Assembly: GCA_034419075.1 (NCBI GenBank)
Contig: DAOULR010000017.1
Span: 37,929-101,928 of the forward strand
Length of the DNA stretch: 64,000 nucleotides
Direction: 5' to 3'
From: E44-bin88 sp034419075
GTDB lineage: Bacteria; Chloroflexota; Dehalococcoidia; Dehalococcoidales; BS750m-G39
Shown here one piece after another: positions 24,283-34,277 of this stretch. A program made the position numbers and the translations under genes. Below the pieces are notes generated by a model. The model did no database searches, was not told the DNA's origin, and saw only the letters and a program-made list of their open reading frames with translations. Within the stretch, counting starts at the first letter, position 1. The number at the start of each line of letters is the position of its first letter.

Positions 24283-25939
24283 GAAAATCCTGGTTGGTGT
24301 CGCCTGGCCCTACGCCAACGGCTCGCTGCACATGGGGCAGATTGCCGGGGCTTACCTGCCCGCCGACATCTTCGCCCGCTACCATCGCCTCAAAGGCAAC
24401 GATGTATTAATGGTTTCGGGCTCGGACCAGCACGGCACGCCTATCACCATCAAGGCGGAGCAGGAGGGGAAAAAACCCGCCGAGATTGCCGGGCGCTATC
24501 ACCGCGAGTTTTTAGAGTCCTGGCAGAAGCTGGGCATATCTTTCGACCTCTTTACCACCACGGGTACCAAAAACCACGCCGAGGTGACCCAGGATATCTT
24601 CCTTACGTTGCTTAAAAAAGGCTATATATATAAGGCCAAGGCCTCACAGCCCTACTGCCCGCAGTGCCAGCGCTTCCTGCCCGACCGCTACATAGAGGGC
24701 ACCTGCCCCTTTTGCGGCTCTCCGGGGGCTAGGGGCGACCAGTGCGACAGCTGCGGCAAGCCGATGAACCCCGCTGAATTACTCAGTCCCCGCTGCCGCC
24801 TTTGCGCCGCCGCCCCCGTCTTTGAAGACTCGGAGCACTTTTTCCTGAAGCTGTCCGCCTTTCAGGACAAGCTGCTGGAGTGGGTCAAGCCGAAAAAACA
24901 TTGGCGGACGAACGTGCTCAACTTTACCGTCCGTTACCTGGAGGACGGGCTCAAAGACCGTGCCATCACCCGCGATATCGACTGGGGGGTGCCCGTGCCC
25001 CTGGAGGGCTACGGGAGCAAGCGCATCTACGTCTGGTTCGAGGCGGTTATCGGCTACCTTTCGGCCTCCAAGGAATGGGCCAAAATAAACGGGGACGGGG
25101 AGAGGTGGCGTGCTTTCTGGCAAGGTGATGATTCAAAAAGCTATTACTTCATCGGCAAGGACAACATTCCCTTCCACACCATAATCTGGCCGGCCATGCT
25201 CATGGGCTACGGGGGTTTGAACCTGCCCTACGACGTGCCCTCCAACGAGTTTTTGACCATAGAAGGCAAAAAGCTTTCCACCAGCCAGAACTGGGCGGTC
25301 TGGCTGCCCGATTATCTATCACGCTACGACCCTGACCCGCTGCGCTACCTGTTATCAATAAACATGCCTGAGACCAGCGACACCGACTTTTCCTGGCGGG
25401 AGTTCTTCCGCCGCAACAACGACGAGCTGGTGGCCACCTACGGCAACCTGGTCAACCGCGTTTTGACCTTCGTCTACCGAAACTTCGACGGGTGCGTGCC
25501 TCAACCCGGTGAGCTAGATAAACAGAGCCAAAAGCTGCTGAAAAAGGCCGAGGAGACCATTAATACCGTCGGCGACCTCATCTCCCAATGCCACTTCAAG
25601 CAGGGGGTGATGGCGGCCATGGCGCTGGCGCAGGAAGCCAACCGCTACCTCGACGACAAGTCGCCCTGGAAGATAATAAAAGAAAACAAAGAAGCCGCCG
25701 CTAAATCGTTGTACGTGGCGCTGGGCGTCATCTCGGCGTTGAAAACGGCGCTCTACCCATTCCTGCCATTCAGCTCCCAAAAGCTGCACGAATATCTTGG
25801 TTTTGAGGGTAAGGTAGAAGATTATGGCTGGAAGCCAAGTCCACCGCCACCTGGTCAAAAACTGGGCGAACCGAAGCCTTTGTTTACCAAGCTGGACGAG
25901 AAGCTGGTCGATGAGGAGACGGCGCGGCTGGGGGAGTGA
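24275..25939 (+). CDS. metG: Methionyl-tRNA synthetase, four-zinc-knuckle type
   Basis: 554-residue class I synthetase charging tRNA-Met. The HIGH motif is HMGQ in PYANGSLHMGQ and the KMSKS motif is KLSTS; both are variant. The connective insert carries four CxxC pairs (CPQC, CPFC, CDSC, CRLC), the two-zinc form common in archaea, eukaryotes and some bacteria such as spirochetes. The anticodon domain follows, and there is no C-terminal tRNA-binding (Trbp111) domain. HMGQ in place of HxGH loses the second histidine of the motif, which is unusual. No second metS is seen in the window. Confidence 0.93.
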   Translation: MTEKILVGVAWPYANGSLHMGQIAGAYLPADIFARYHRLKGNDVLMVSGSDQHGTPITIKAEQEGKKPAEIAGRYHREFLESWQKLGISFDLFTTTGTKNHAEVTQDIFLTLLKKGYIYKAKASQPYCPQCQRFLPDRYIEGTCPFCGSPGARGDQCDSCGKPMNPAELLSPRCRLCAAAPVFEDSEHFFLKLSAFQDKLLEWVKPKKHWRTNVLNFTVRYLEDGLKDRAITRDIDWGVPVPLEGYGSKRIYVWFEAVIGYLSASKEWAKINGDGERWRAFWQGDDSKSYYFIGKDNIPFHTIIWPAMLMGYGGLNLPYDVPSNEFLTIEGKKLSTSQNWAVWLPDYLSRYDPDPLRYLLSINMPETSDTDFSWREFFRRNNDELVATYGNLVNRVLTFVYRNFDGCVPQPGELDKQSQKLLKKAEETINTVGDLISQCHFKQGVMAAMALAQEANRYLDDKSPWKIIKENKEAAAKSLYVALGVISALKTALYPFLPFSSQKLHEYLGFEGKVEDYGWKPSPPPPGQKLGEPKPLFTKLDEKLVDEETARLGE

Positions 25940-26730
25940 TGCTGATAGACTCGCACGCCCATATCAACCTGCCCACCTTCGATAGGGACCGCGAGCAGGT
26001 GTTCGCCCGTGCCCGCCAAGGCGGTATCAGAGCCATAATTAACGTGGGGCTGGACTTAAAATCGAGCCGTGCTTCGTTGGAGTTGGCCCAAAAATACGAA
26101 GTTGTTTTCAGCACCGTCGGCTTTCACCCCCACGAAGCCTCCGAACTGAAAGACGAGGACCTCAAGGTGCTAGCCGAGCTTGCCCAAGATAAAAAAGTGG
26201 TGGCGGTGGGCGAAATCGGGCTCGATTTTTACCGCAACCTTTCGGCAAGAAAGAGCCAGATTGAAGCCTTCAAAAAGCAGCTCGACCTGGCCGTGGAACT
26301 GGGGCTGCCGGTGGTGGTGCACTGCCGCCAGGCCCATGAAGAGGTCTTTAACATGCTGAGCGACTGGGTGAGGTCGACGCTTTCGGCGGGGAGGCTGCGG
26401 CGGGGGGTTATCCACTGCTTCAGCGGGGATATCGAAATGGCACAGCGCTATATCGAAATCGGCTTTTACATCTCGCTGGCGGGTTCGGTGACCTACCCCT
26501 CGGCGGGTGAGCTGTTGCAGGTGGCCCGGGAGATACCGCTGGATAGATTGCTGCTGGAGACGGACGCGCCCTTCCTGGCGCCGCAGGCCTACCGTGGCAA
26601 GCGCAACGAGCCTGCCTACGTAGCCCTTATCGCCGAGAAGGTGGCCCAGGTAAGGGAGGTGCCGCGGGAGATGGTGGCGGGGACGGCGGCTAATAATACG
26701 ATAGAGCTGTTCAAGCTGCCCATCAGATAA
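25939..26730 (+). CDS. tatD: TatD family deoxyribonuclease
   Basis: 263-residue metal-dependent TIM-barrel hydrolase (YcfH/TatD type). Metal ligands are visible as DSHAHIN at the start, GEIGLDFYR, VVHCRQ, HCFSGD and ETDAPFL. Family members act as 3'-5' DNases in repair. The ATG at 25939 shares its first base with the metG TGA stop, so translation is coupled. The pairing metG-tatD is common in bacteria. Confidence 0.93.
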   Translation: MLIDSHAHINLPTFDRDREQVFARARQGGIRAIINVGLDLKSSRASLELAQKYEVVFSTVGFHPHEASELKDEDLKVLAELAQDKKVVAVGEIGLDFYRNLSARKSQIEAFKKQLDLAVELGLPVVVHCRQAHEEVFNMLSDWVRSTLSAGRLRRGVIHCFSGDIEMAQRYIEIGFYISLAGSVTYPSAGELLQVAREIPLDRLLLETDAPFLAPQAYRGKRNEPAYVALIAEKVAQVREVPREMVAGTAANNTIELFKLPIR

Positions 26731-26741
26731 AGGAGATAGGG

Positions 26742-27719
26742 TTGGAGCTGGAAGAAATCTACCAACTGGTGGAGGAGGACTTGGCTAAGGTGAGGCGCCA
26801 GCTGGAGGCAGTGGCCGAGGTCGAATACCCGCCTCTGGCCGAGATGCTGCGGCACATACTGGTGGGGGGCAAGGGTATCCGGCCCGCGCTGACTTTGCTG
26901 GCGGGGAAGTTCTATAACTATAACCTCGATCTGCTGTTGCCCATGGCTACCGGTATCGAGCTGATGCACAACGCTACCCTGGTGCACGATGACGCCATCG
27001 ATAAGTCATCAGTGCGGCGGGGAAAGCCCACGGCAAACGAGGTGTGGGGGGAGGAAAGGGCGGTGCTTTTGGGGGATTATGTCTTCGCCCGGGCGGGGGA
27101 GTTCGCCGCCGACACGGGAAACCTTCGGGTGATTATACTCTTCAGCCGGACGCTGCAGATTATCTCCAGCGGGGAGATTGTGCAGAGCGACGACGCCTTC
27201 AGATTGGAACAGACCCGTGACCACTATTTGGCGAGAATCGCCAGCAAGACCGCCTCGCTCTTTTCGCTGGCGACGACCTCGGGGGCTATATTGAGCCAGG
27301 CGCCCGAGAGCTCGATAAAGATTCTAGAGGACTATGGCTTCAAGCTGGGCGTCGCCTTCCAGATTGTGGATGACATCCTAGATTTCGTGGGCACCGAGGC
27401 GGAGATGGGTAAGCCCATCGGCTCCGACCTGGCGCAGGGGACGCTGACGCTGCCGGCCATGCTGCTGCTGGAGCAATACCCCGAAGACAACCCGGTAAAA
27501 GAGCTGTTCCAAAATCCAACTATGCCGGAGAAGGACAAGCAGGCCAAAGTCGGGCGGGCCATAGAGATGGTGGCAGGCTCGTCTATAGCCAAGCAGTGCT
27601 ACGATGTCGCTTCAGACTACTGTATCAAGGCCTGCCGCGATTTGGGAGAGCTGCCCGATAAGCCCTGCCGACAGGCACTAAAAGAGATGGCTGATTTGGT
27701 GATAAGCCGCAAGAAATAG
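26742..27719 (+). CDS. Polyprenyl diphosphate synthase (trans)
   Basis: 325-residue all-helical isoprenyl transferase that elongates allylic diphosphates with IPP. The first Asp-rich motif is DDAID in LVHDDAID and the second DDILD in FQIVDDILDF; GKGIRPAL is also typical. TTG start at 26742 with AGGAGA five bases before. Chain length cannot be read with confidence: the residue layout before the first Asp motif is like long-chain synthases (heptaprenyl or octaprenyl), so a role in quinone or undecaprenyl-type lipids is plausible. It follows tatD by 11 bases. Confidence 0.9.
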   Translation: MELEEIYQLVEEDLAKVRRQLEAVAEVEYPPLAEMLRHILVGGKGIRPALTLLAGKFYNYNLDLLLPMATGIELMHNATLVHDDAIDKSSVRRGKPTANEVWGEERAVLLGDYVFARAGEFAADTGNLRVIILFSRTLQIISSGEIVQSDDAFRLEQTRDHYLARIASKTASLFSLATTSGAILSQAPESSIKILEDYGFKLGVAFQIVDDILDFVGTEAEMGKPIGSDLAQGTLTLPAMLLLEQYPEDNPVKELFQNPTMPEKDKQAKVGRAIEMVAGSSIAKQCYDVASDYCIKACRDLGELPDKPCRQALKEMADLVISRKK

Positions 27720-27735
27720 GGGGATGCCCGTCTCT

Positions 27736-28143
27736 CTATTCCCCTTCGATATGACTGCTGCCGTCGCGGTATGTCTCTTTTTTGCGGGTGGGCATTAGCT
27801 CTTTAAAGCGGTCGACGGCGTACTGGGCGGCGGCAAAGCCTTCCTGGCGGTGGGCGCTGGCGATAGCCACCACGAAGTTGATGTCGCCCACTTCAAGCTT
27901 GCCGATGCGGTGGCAGATGGCGATACCCTCAACCTGCCATCGGCGGCGGATTTCACCGGCTATCCTCTCCAGCTGGACCTTGGCTGTACCCTTGGGATCG
28001 CTGTATTCCACGGAGGCGACCGGTTTACCGTTGGAGTTATCGCGAATTAAGCCCACATAAACGGCCACACAGCCGCTACCGGAGGTCTTGATGTGGCTAA
28101 CTAGGGAATCGGGAAAGATGGGCTTGGTGGTAATCTCGATCAC
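27736..28143 (-). CDS. moaE: Molybdopterin synthase catalytic subunit
   Basis: 135-residue MoaE, which with thiocarboxylated MoaD inserts the dithiolene sulfurs into precursor Z. Conserved parts are GCVAVYVGLIRD, CHRIGKLEVGD, AHRQEGFAAAQYAVDRFKE and the C-terminal active-site lysines in RKKETYRDGSSH. GTG start. No moaD is beside it; the ThiF/MoeB-like and MOSC genes at 1178-5429 could serve the same pathway from a distance. It follows ftsH closely (nine bases). Confidence 0.93.
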   Translation of the reverse strand: MIEITTKPIFPDSLVSHIKTSGSGCVAVYVGLIRDNSNGKPVASVEYSDPKGTAKVQLERIAGEIRRRWQVEGIAICHRIGKLEVGDINFVVAIASAHRQEGFAAAQYAVDRFKELMPTRKKETYRDGSSHIEGE

Positions 28144-28152
28144 GGCTCTTCC

Positions 28153-30078
<1,926 letters not shown>

Positions 30079-30097
30079 TTTTAGGCTCTTACCCTAT

Positions 30098-30106
30098 ATT
30101 ATAACA
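30098..30106 (-). promoter_or_regulatory. Extended -10 promoter of ftsH
   Basis: Minus-strand TGTTATAAT, an extended -10, about 20 bases before the ATG at 30078. A -35 with normal spacing was not found. Confidence 0.5.
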
Positions 30107-30134
30107 GAAGGCTTTGTCAATAGCGAAATCGTTC

Positions 30135-30965
30135 TTAGTGGAGGCGGTGGTAGCTTTCCTGGAGGATGAGGGCGTCGGCTTCCAGGCTGGGGCTTTCGCA
30201 GATTACCAGCCCCCCCGCCCCGTAGTCCTTGAGCGCCTGTAATAGCTCGAGGTAGTTGAGGTCGGAATCTTGGAGGTTGAGGTGTTTGCGTTCCCCCTTC
30301 GGGCCGTAGGCGATGCCGGAGACGTGGATATGCATGTTGGCTATGGCCTTATCACCCAGGCCGTTTTTGATTTGTTCCATCACGGCGACGAATTCGGGGT
30401 AGGAGTTGGCCTGCCCGACGCGGGCATGCCAGTGGGCGAAGTCCATGCAGATGCTGACCCTGTCCAGCTCGTTGGCCAGCCTGATGATTTCGTCGATGTC
30501 GCCGAACTGGCTGGTCTTGCCCATAACCTCGGGCCTGATCCAAATGTCATTCTCTTCTTTTTTGAGCGTTTTCATGACCTCGGCCAGGTTTTTCTTGACC
30601 GTCTGGAAGACCTTTTCCGGGGGGTCGCCCAGGTAGAAGGCGGCATGGAAGGCGATGCTTTGGGCACCGCATAGGCCTCCGATGCGGGCGGTCTGGAGGA
30701 TTCTTTGCTGGCTGGCGGCTATTTTTTCTGGCTCGCGGGCGTTGAGGTTGATGTAGTAGGGGCCGTGAGCCGAGAGCTTTACCCCCAGGCTCTGCGCTGT
30801 TTCGGCCACCATGCGGGCGCTGTTTTCGGCCATCTTGACGCCGTAGACGAACTCAAGCTCCATGCAGCCCAGGCCGAGCTCGGCGATGCGCTTGATGCCG
30901 TCTATGGCCGAGGCGGTCTTGGCGGTGTGGGGTGTGCCCCCCGTGCCGAAGAGGAGTTCTTTCAT
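30135..30965 (-). CDS. Endonuclease IV/xylose isomerase-like TIM barrel protein
   Basis: 276-residue protein of the AP endonuclease 2 superfamily (Nfo-like). Likely metal ligands are His and Glu/Asp in LSAHGPYYINL, SIAFHAAFY, IRPEVMGK, CMDFAHWHARVG, NMHIHVSG and VICESPSLE, in the order known for endonuclease IV, so an AP endonuclease role in base excision repair is the first guess. Many relatives are sugar isomerases, so the reaction is not certain. The ATG at 30965 has GGGAGGTGAA before it. It stands divergent from rsfS across repeat A. Confidence 0.85.
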   Translation of the reverse strand: MKELLFGTGGTPHTAKTASAIDGIKRIAELGLGCMELEFVYGVKMAENSARMVAETAQSLGVKLSAHGPYYINLNAREPEKIAASQQRILQTARIGGLCGAQSIAFHAAFYLGDPPEKVFQTVKKNLAEVMKTLKKEENDIWIRPEVMGKTSQFGDIDEIIRLANELDRVSICMDFAHWHARVGQANSYPEFVAVMEQIKNGLGDKAIANMHIHVSGIAYGPKGERKHLNLQDSDLNYLELLQALKDYGAGGLVICESPSLEADALILQESYHRLH

Positions 30966-31040
30966 TTCACCTCCCTTGAGTGCTTAACATAATTATAGCA
31001 TAGAATTGTTTGAGAGGGATTTTAAGGGGGGATACGGCCA

Positions 31041-31208
31041 CCCCACTCTGTCAGCGTACGTATGATTTTCCCACCCAATACCCACCCTATCAGGGTGGTA
31101 CCCCTTATATGTCCCCCTTTGGGGGTGTGCCCCACCCCGTTTCCCCCTTTGAAAAAGGGGGATTTCCTTAAAAGGGCGGTGGGTGGGAAAAGATAAAAAA
31201 CGGGGAGG
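31041..31208. repeat. MITE-like intergenic repeat, copy A
   Basis: Starts CCCCACTCTGTCAGCGTACG, then CCCACCCAATACCCACCCT; ends with GGGCGGTGGGTGGGAAAAG and a run of A before CGGGGAGGG. The ends are imperfect inverted repeats of each other. No reading frame of note. It fills the gap between divergent genes, with the rsfS promoter 13 bases beyond. Confidence 0.8.
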
Positions 31209-31220
31209 GAAGAGTCAATA

Positions 31221-31229
31221 TGCTATAAT
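31221..31229 (+). promoter_or_regulatory. Extended -10 promoter of rsfS
   Basis: TGCTATAAT, an extended -10 element, just outside repeat A. The GGGAGG ribosome site (31243-31248) follows about 14 bases later. Confidence 0.55.
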
Positions 31230-31255
31230 AATATTGAGTGTAGGGAGGCTGATTT

Positions 31256-31600
31256 CTGGAATCGTTAGAAGTGGCGCGTCAGGCGGTTGAGGCTGCCGCC
31301 GACAAGCAGGCGATTGACATCGTTTTGCTCGACACCCGCGATGCTTGCAGCTTCGCCGATTATTTCGTGATATGCAGCGGCGATTCCGAGAGGCAGCTTT
31401 CGACCATCTACGACGAGGTGGGGCACCGCCTAAAGAAGGCGGGTATTTTGCCCGACCACCGCGAGGGAACGATAGAGTCGGGGTGGCTTTTGCTCGACTT
31501 CGGCGACGTTATCGTCCACATCTTCGCCCCTTTCGAGCGCGAGTACTACCAGCTCGATGAGCTCTGGGGAGAGGCGAAACCGGTGCTAAGGATTCAGTAG
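31256..31600 (+). CDS. rsfS: Ribosomal silencing factor RsfS
   Basis: 114-residue RsfS (YbeB/Iojap) that binds L14 and blocks subunit joining when nutrients are scarce. IVLLDTRDACSFADYFVICSGDSERQ and ESGWLLLDFGDVIVHIFAP(F) are classical. I chose a CTG start at 31256: it gives the normal family N-terminus (M)ESLEVARQAVEAA and has GGGAGG seven bases before, while the first usual codon, GTG at 31271, is over 20 bases from that site and would cut the first helix. There is no ATG, GTG or TTG between the upstream in-frame stop and 31271. It overlaps the convergent ndk gene by seven bases. Confidence 0.9.
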   Translation: MESLEVARQAVEAAADKQAIDIVLLDTRDACSFADYFVICSGDSERQLSTIYDEVGHRLKKAGILPDHREGTIESGWLLLDFGDVIVHIFAPFEREYYQLDELWGEAKPVLRIQ

Positions 31601-32013
31601 CTGTATATTTCATCGGGGTGGAAGAAGAGGCTTATTTCTATCTCGGCGTTGTCGGGCGAGTCCGAGCCGTGGACGCTGTTACGTTCCAAACTTTCCCCGT
31701 AGTCACCGCGGATGGTGCCTTTATCCGCCTGGGCCGGGTCGGTGGCGCCCATCGCCTTCCTTATAGTGGCCACGGCGTCCTTGCCCTCGAAGACGCAGGC
31801 CACGATGGGGGCGGAGGTGATATAGTTGACCAGGTCTTCGTAGAAGGGCTTGTCCTTGTGGACGGCGTAGTGTTTGCGGGCCAGGGCCTTATCGGCGTGG
31901 AGCATTTTGGCTGCCACCAGCTTTAAGCCCAGCTCTTGCAGGCGGGCGATGATAGCCCCCGCCAGTTCTCTTTTCATGGCGTCGGGTTTGACCAGGACCA
32001 GGGAACGTTCCAT
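31594..32013 (-). CDS. ndk: Nucleoside diphosphate kinase
   Basis: 139-residue enzyme balancing nucleoside triphosphate pools by a phospho-histidine. Catalytic His is in RNSVHGSDS; the N-terminus ERSLVLVKPDAMKR and the C-terminal IEISLFFHPDEI are typical. It is the last gene of the minus-strand run from thiL. The last bases overlap rsfS tail to tail. Confidence 0.97.
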   Translation of the reverse strand: MERSLVLVKPDAMKRELAGAIIARLQELGLKLVAAKMLHADKALARKHYAVHKDKPFYEDLVNYITSAPIVACVFEGKDAVATIRKAMGATDPAQADKGTIRGDYGESLERNSVHGSDSPDNAEIEISLFFHPDEIYSY

Positions 32014-32022
32014 CCTAAGCTC

Positions 32023-32688
32023 CTATCCGTTGGATTTTAACAGGTTTTCCAGGTCTTTAACAGTGAGCTCTTCCAGCGTGTCCACGATAATGTCGGCTTC
32101 GTTGAGTTTTTCCTTGGAATGGGTGCTGCTCACGGCGATGCAGTACATCCCCGCGCTCTTGGCCGCCTTTACCCCCGCCACCGCGTCCTCAAAGACGATA
32201 CAGTTTTTGGGCTCGGCTCCCAATCTCTGAGCTGCCACTGAAAAGACCTGGGGGCTGGGCTTGCCCTGGGTTACATCGTGACCGGTGATTATGGCCTTAA
32301 AGTATTTGGCTATGCCCAGGCTGCCGACGATAAGATGAATGTTTTCTATCACCGTCGAGGAGGCGATGGCCATGCTTATGCCCCGGTCGTAGAGCGCCCG
32401 AATCAGCTCCAGGGCGCCGGGCAGGGGCTTTATGTCCTGACCGATGATGCGGCGGAAGGTGGCTTCTTTTTCCTGGGCGACGGTCGCTATCTCGGCGTCG
32501 GTTGTCTTCTCGCCGAGGATGTTTCGGATAATGGCGTCGTTCCTGGTACCGAAGCCGCGCATGAAGTCTTCCTCGGTAAAGCTGATGCCCCTTCTGGCGA
32601 AGGTTTCCCGCCAGGCGAGGAAATGGTAGGAGGCGGTGTCGGCCAGGACGCCGTCCATATCCCAGATAACAGCGGCGATTTCAGGCAT
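32023..32688 (-). CDS. HAD-superfamily hydrolase, beta-phosphoglucomutase-like
   Basis: 221-residue haloacid dehalogenase-type phosphatase or mutase. Motif I is WDMDGVLADT (two Asp), motif II AIASST, motif III lysine in GKPSPQVF, and motif IV VFEDAVAGVKAAKSAG. A helical cap lies between motif I and II, the subclass of PgmB and phosphoglycolate phosphatase. Substrate not known. It overlaps the thioesterase gene by eight bases and precedes ndk by nine. Confidence 0.88.
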   Translation of the reverse strand: MPEIAAVIWDMDGVLADTASYHFLAWRETFARRGISFTEEDFMRGFGTRNDAIIRNILGEKTTDAEIATVAQEKEATFRRIIGQDIKPLPGALELIRALYDRGISMAIASSTVIENIHLIVGSLGIAKYFKAIITGHDVTQGKPSPQVFSVAAQRLGAEPKNCIVFEDAVAGVKAAKSAGMYCIAVSSTHSKEKLNEADIIVDTLEELTVKDLENLLKSNG

Positions 32689-33127
32689 CGACTCGGGTCC
32701 TCCTTCCCATCAGAAAGATGAACATGGTGGCCGTGCTTTCGGCGACCAGGGTGCCGTCGCCGAGCTTCAACTCCGCCTTGGTTTCGACCAGCCGTCTCGT
32801 CTTACGGGTCACGGAACCGGTGACGGTAAGCGGCTCGTCTATGGGCAGGGGGCGTTTAAATCTGGTCCGCATCCGGGCGGTGAGGCTGTTGACCCCGGAA
32901 TACAAAGCAGCGTAGCTCATGGCCTCGTCGAGGAGGCAGCTGATAATGCCGCCGTGCACCAATCCCGCCCAGCCCTGGTGATACTCACCGGGGGTGAATT
33001 TGGTCTTGACCTCCTGGCCGTCCCAGTCGAATTTGAGCTTGAGGCCAATAGGGTTCTTGGGGCCGCAGGCAAAGCAGTAGTCGCATTCCTTGGTGGCGTC
33101 ATCGGGTGGTCGGGGCCAGTTCGTCAT
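32681..33127 (-). CDS. PaaI-type hotdog thioesterase
   Basis: 148-residue hotdog-fold protein that probably hydrolyses an acyl-CoA. The N-terminal CFACGPKNPIGLKLKF is typical of one PaaI subgroup, and QGWAGLVHGGIISCLLDEAMSYAA... contains the HGG and Asp/Glu of the active site (VHGG, LDEAM). Two cysteines near the start (CDYCFAC) may bind a metal. It sits between tsaB and a HAD hydrolase; the natural substrate is unknown. Confidence 0.87.
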   Translation of the reverse strand: MTNWPRPPDDATKECDYCFACGPKNPIGLKLKFDWDGQEVKTKFTPGEYHQGWAGLVHGGIISCLLDEAMSYAALYSGVNSLTARMRTRFKRPLPIDEPLTVTGSVTRKTRRLVETKAELKLGDGTLVAESTATMFIFLMGRRTRVDA

Positions 33128-33822
33128 TTTGCGCCTCCGTTAGTGAATTTCTGGCGGCGTCTTGGCTTGGTGATATGGGGTCGCCGCAGATAGGTGGGCT
33201 GCAGGGTGGCGGGGTCGTCGTAGTCGCCAGCGTCAATCCTCGGTTTGGCCAGCTCAATCAAGGGGACGGCCGAGCGCATCCGGTCGGGGGCGATGACGGC
33301 CTTTTCTTTGAGCACTTTTTTGAGCTGGTGGGCGATGGTGGCTACGTATTCCCCGCAGAATAGCGTCTTTTCGCCGATTTCGTTGGGTAGGGCATCGACG
33401 GTGGTGATGTGTTCGGTGCCGAGCTGCCGCCAGCCGTTGTCCTTTTTCTGATAAAGAGCAATAGCTATTTCGCCCCTGCCCGCATTGAAGACGGGGCAGA
33501 CGGGTAGGCCGCTATGGGCGTGGCCGTAGGCTTCCGTTTCCAGGCTGCTGATGCCGATGATGGGTACATCCAGACTGAAAGCCAGCCCCTTGGCCGTGCT
33601 CAAGCCCACGCGTAGGCCGTTAAAGCTGCCGGGGCCCTTAGCCACGACGACGAGGCTGGTATCCTTTAGGCTGACCTTCGCCTCCTCCAACAACCTAGTC
33701 AGGCGGGGCAAAAGCTCGACGCTATGGTTCTGGCCACAGCGCCAACTGGTTTCAGCCAGCACCTTGTCCTGGGCTAACGCCAGGCTGGCGGTATCGGTTG
33801 AGCTGTCTATGGCTACTATCAT
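33124..33822 (-). CDS. tsaB: tRNA threonylcarbamoyladenosine protein TsaB
   Basis: 232-residue ASKHA-fold partner of TsaD and TsaE in t6A37 synthesis on ANN-decoding tRNAs. MIVAIDSSTDTASLAL, the GPGSFNGLRVGLSTAKG loop and VFNAGRGEIAIAL are as in YeaZ. The start overlaps tsaE and the end overlaps the thioesterase gene by four bases each. The 25-residue basic tail (RRPHITKPRRRQK) is longer than in E. coli. Confidence 0.94.
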   Translation of the reverse strand: MIVAIDSSTDTASLALAQDKVLAETSWRCGQNHSVELLPRLTRLLEEAKVSLKDTSLVVVAKGPGSFNGLRVGLSTAKGLAFSLDVPIIGISSLETEAYGHAHSGLPVCPVFNAGRGEIAIALYQKKDNGWRQLGTEHITTVDALPNEIGEKTLFCGEYVATIAHQLKKVLKEKAVIAPDRMRSAVPLIELAKPRIDAGDYDDPATLQPTYLRRPHITKPRRRQKFTNGGAK

Positions 33823-34277
33823 TTCAGTTGCGCCACCATTTCGCGGTAGTGTTTGCCCGTCGGTTTAAGTTTGAGTCGGCGCTCGTTATCAGATAGGTAT
33901 TCCATCTCGATGAGCAGGTTTTCGGGGGGCAAAAGCTCAAACGCCTTTTCCGCCCACTCCACCACCGAGATGCCCTTTCCATAAAAGTACTCGTCTAATC
34001 CCAGCTCGGCAATCTCCTCCAGGTTGTCAAGGCGGTAAAAGTCAACGTGATATAAGGGCAATCTGCCGTAAAGCTCTCGGACCAGCACGAAGGAGGGGCT
34101 GACGGCGTAGTCATCGATGCCCAGCCCCCAGGCGATGCCCTGGGTGAGGCAGGTCTTGCCCGCCCCCAGTTTCCCCACCAGCAGGATGACGTCACCGGGT
34201 TGGGCTATCTTGCCCAGGCGGGTGCCGAACGCTTGAGTCTGCTCGGGGCTGTGAGTGATTAGCTCGAGCTTGTTCAT
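33819..34277 (-). CDS. tsaE: tRNA threonylcarbamoyladenosine ATPase TsaE
   Basis: 152-residue P-loop ATPase (YjeE) of the t6A complex. Walker A is GKLGAGKT, followed by CLTQGIAWGLGI, VSPSFVLVREL, the DFYRL segment and VVEWAEKAFELLP. Start ATG 34277 forms TGATG with the thiL stop, so the three genes thiL, tsaE and tsaB are coupled. TsaD is not in the window. Confidence 0.95.
   Translation of the reverse strand: MNKLELITHSPEQTQAFGTRLGKIAQPGDVILLVGKLGAGKTCLTQGIAWGLGIDDYAVSPSFVLVRELYGRLPLYHVDFYRLDNLEEIAELGLDEYFYGKGISVVEWAEKAFELLPPENLLIEMEYLSDNERRLKLKPTGKHYREMVAQLK

Noticed and set aside
32636..33193. Plus-strand open frame opposite the thioesterase gene
   Set aside because: No homologous features; the minus-strand hotdog protein has its active-site motif and overlaps its operon neighbours as expected.
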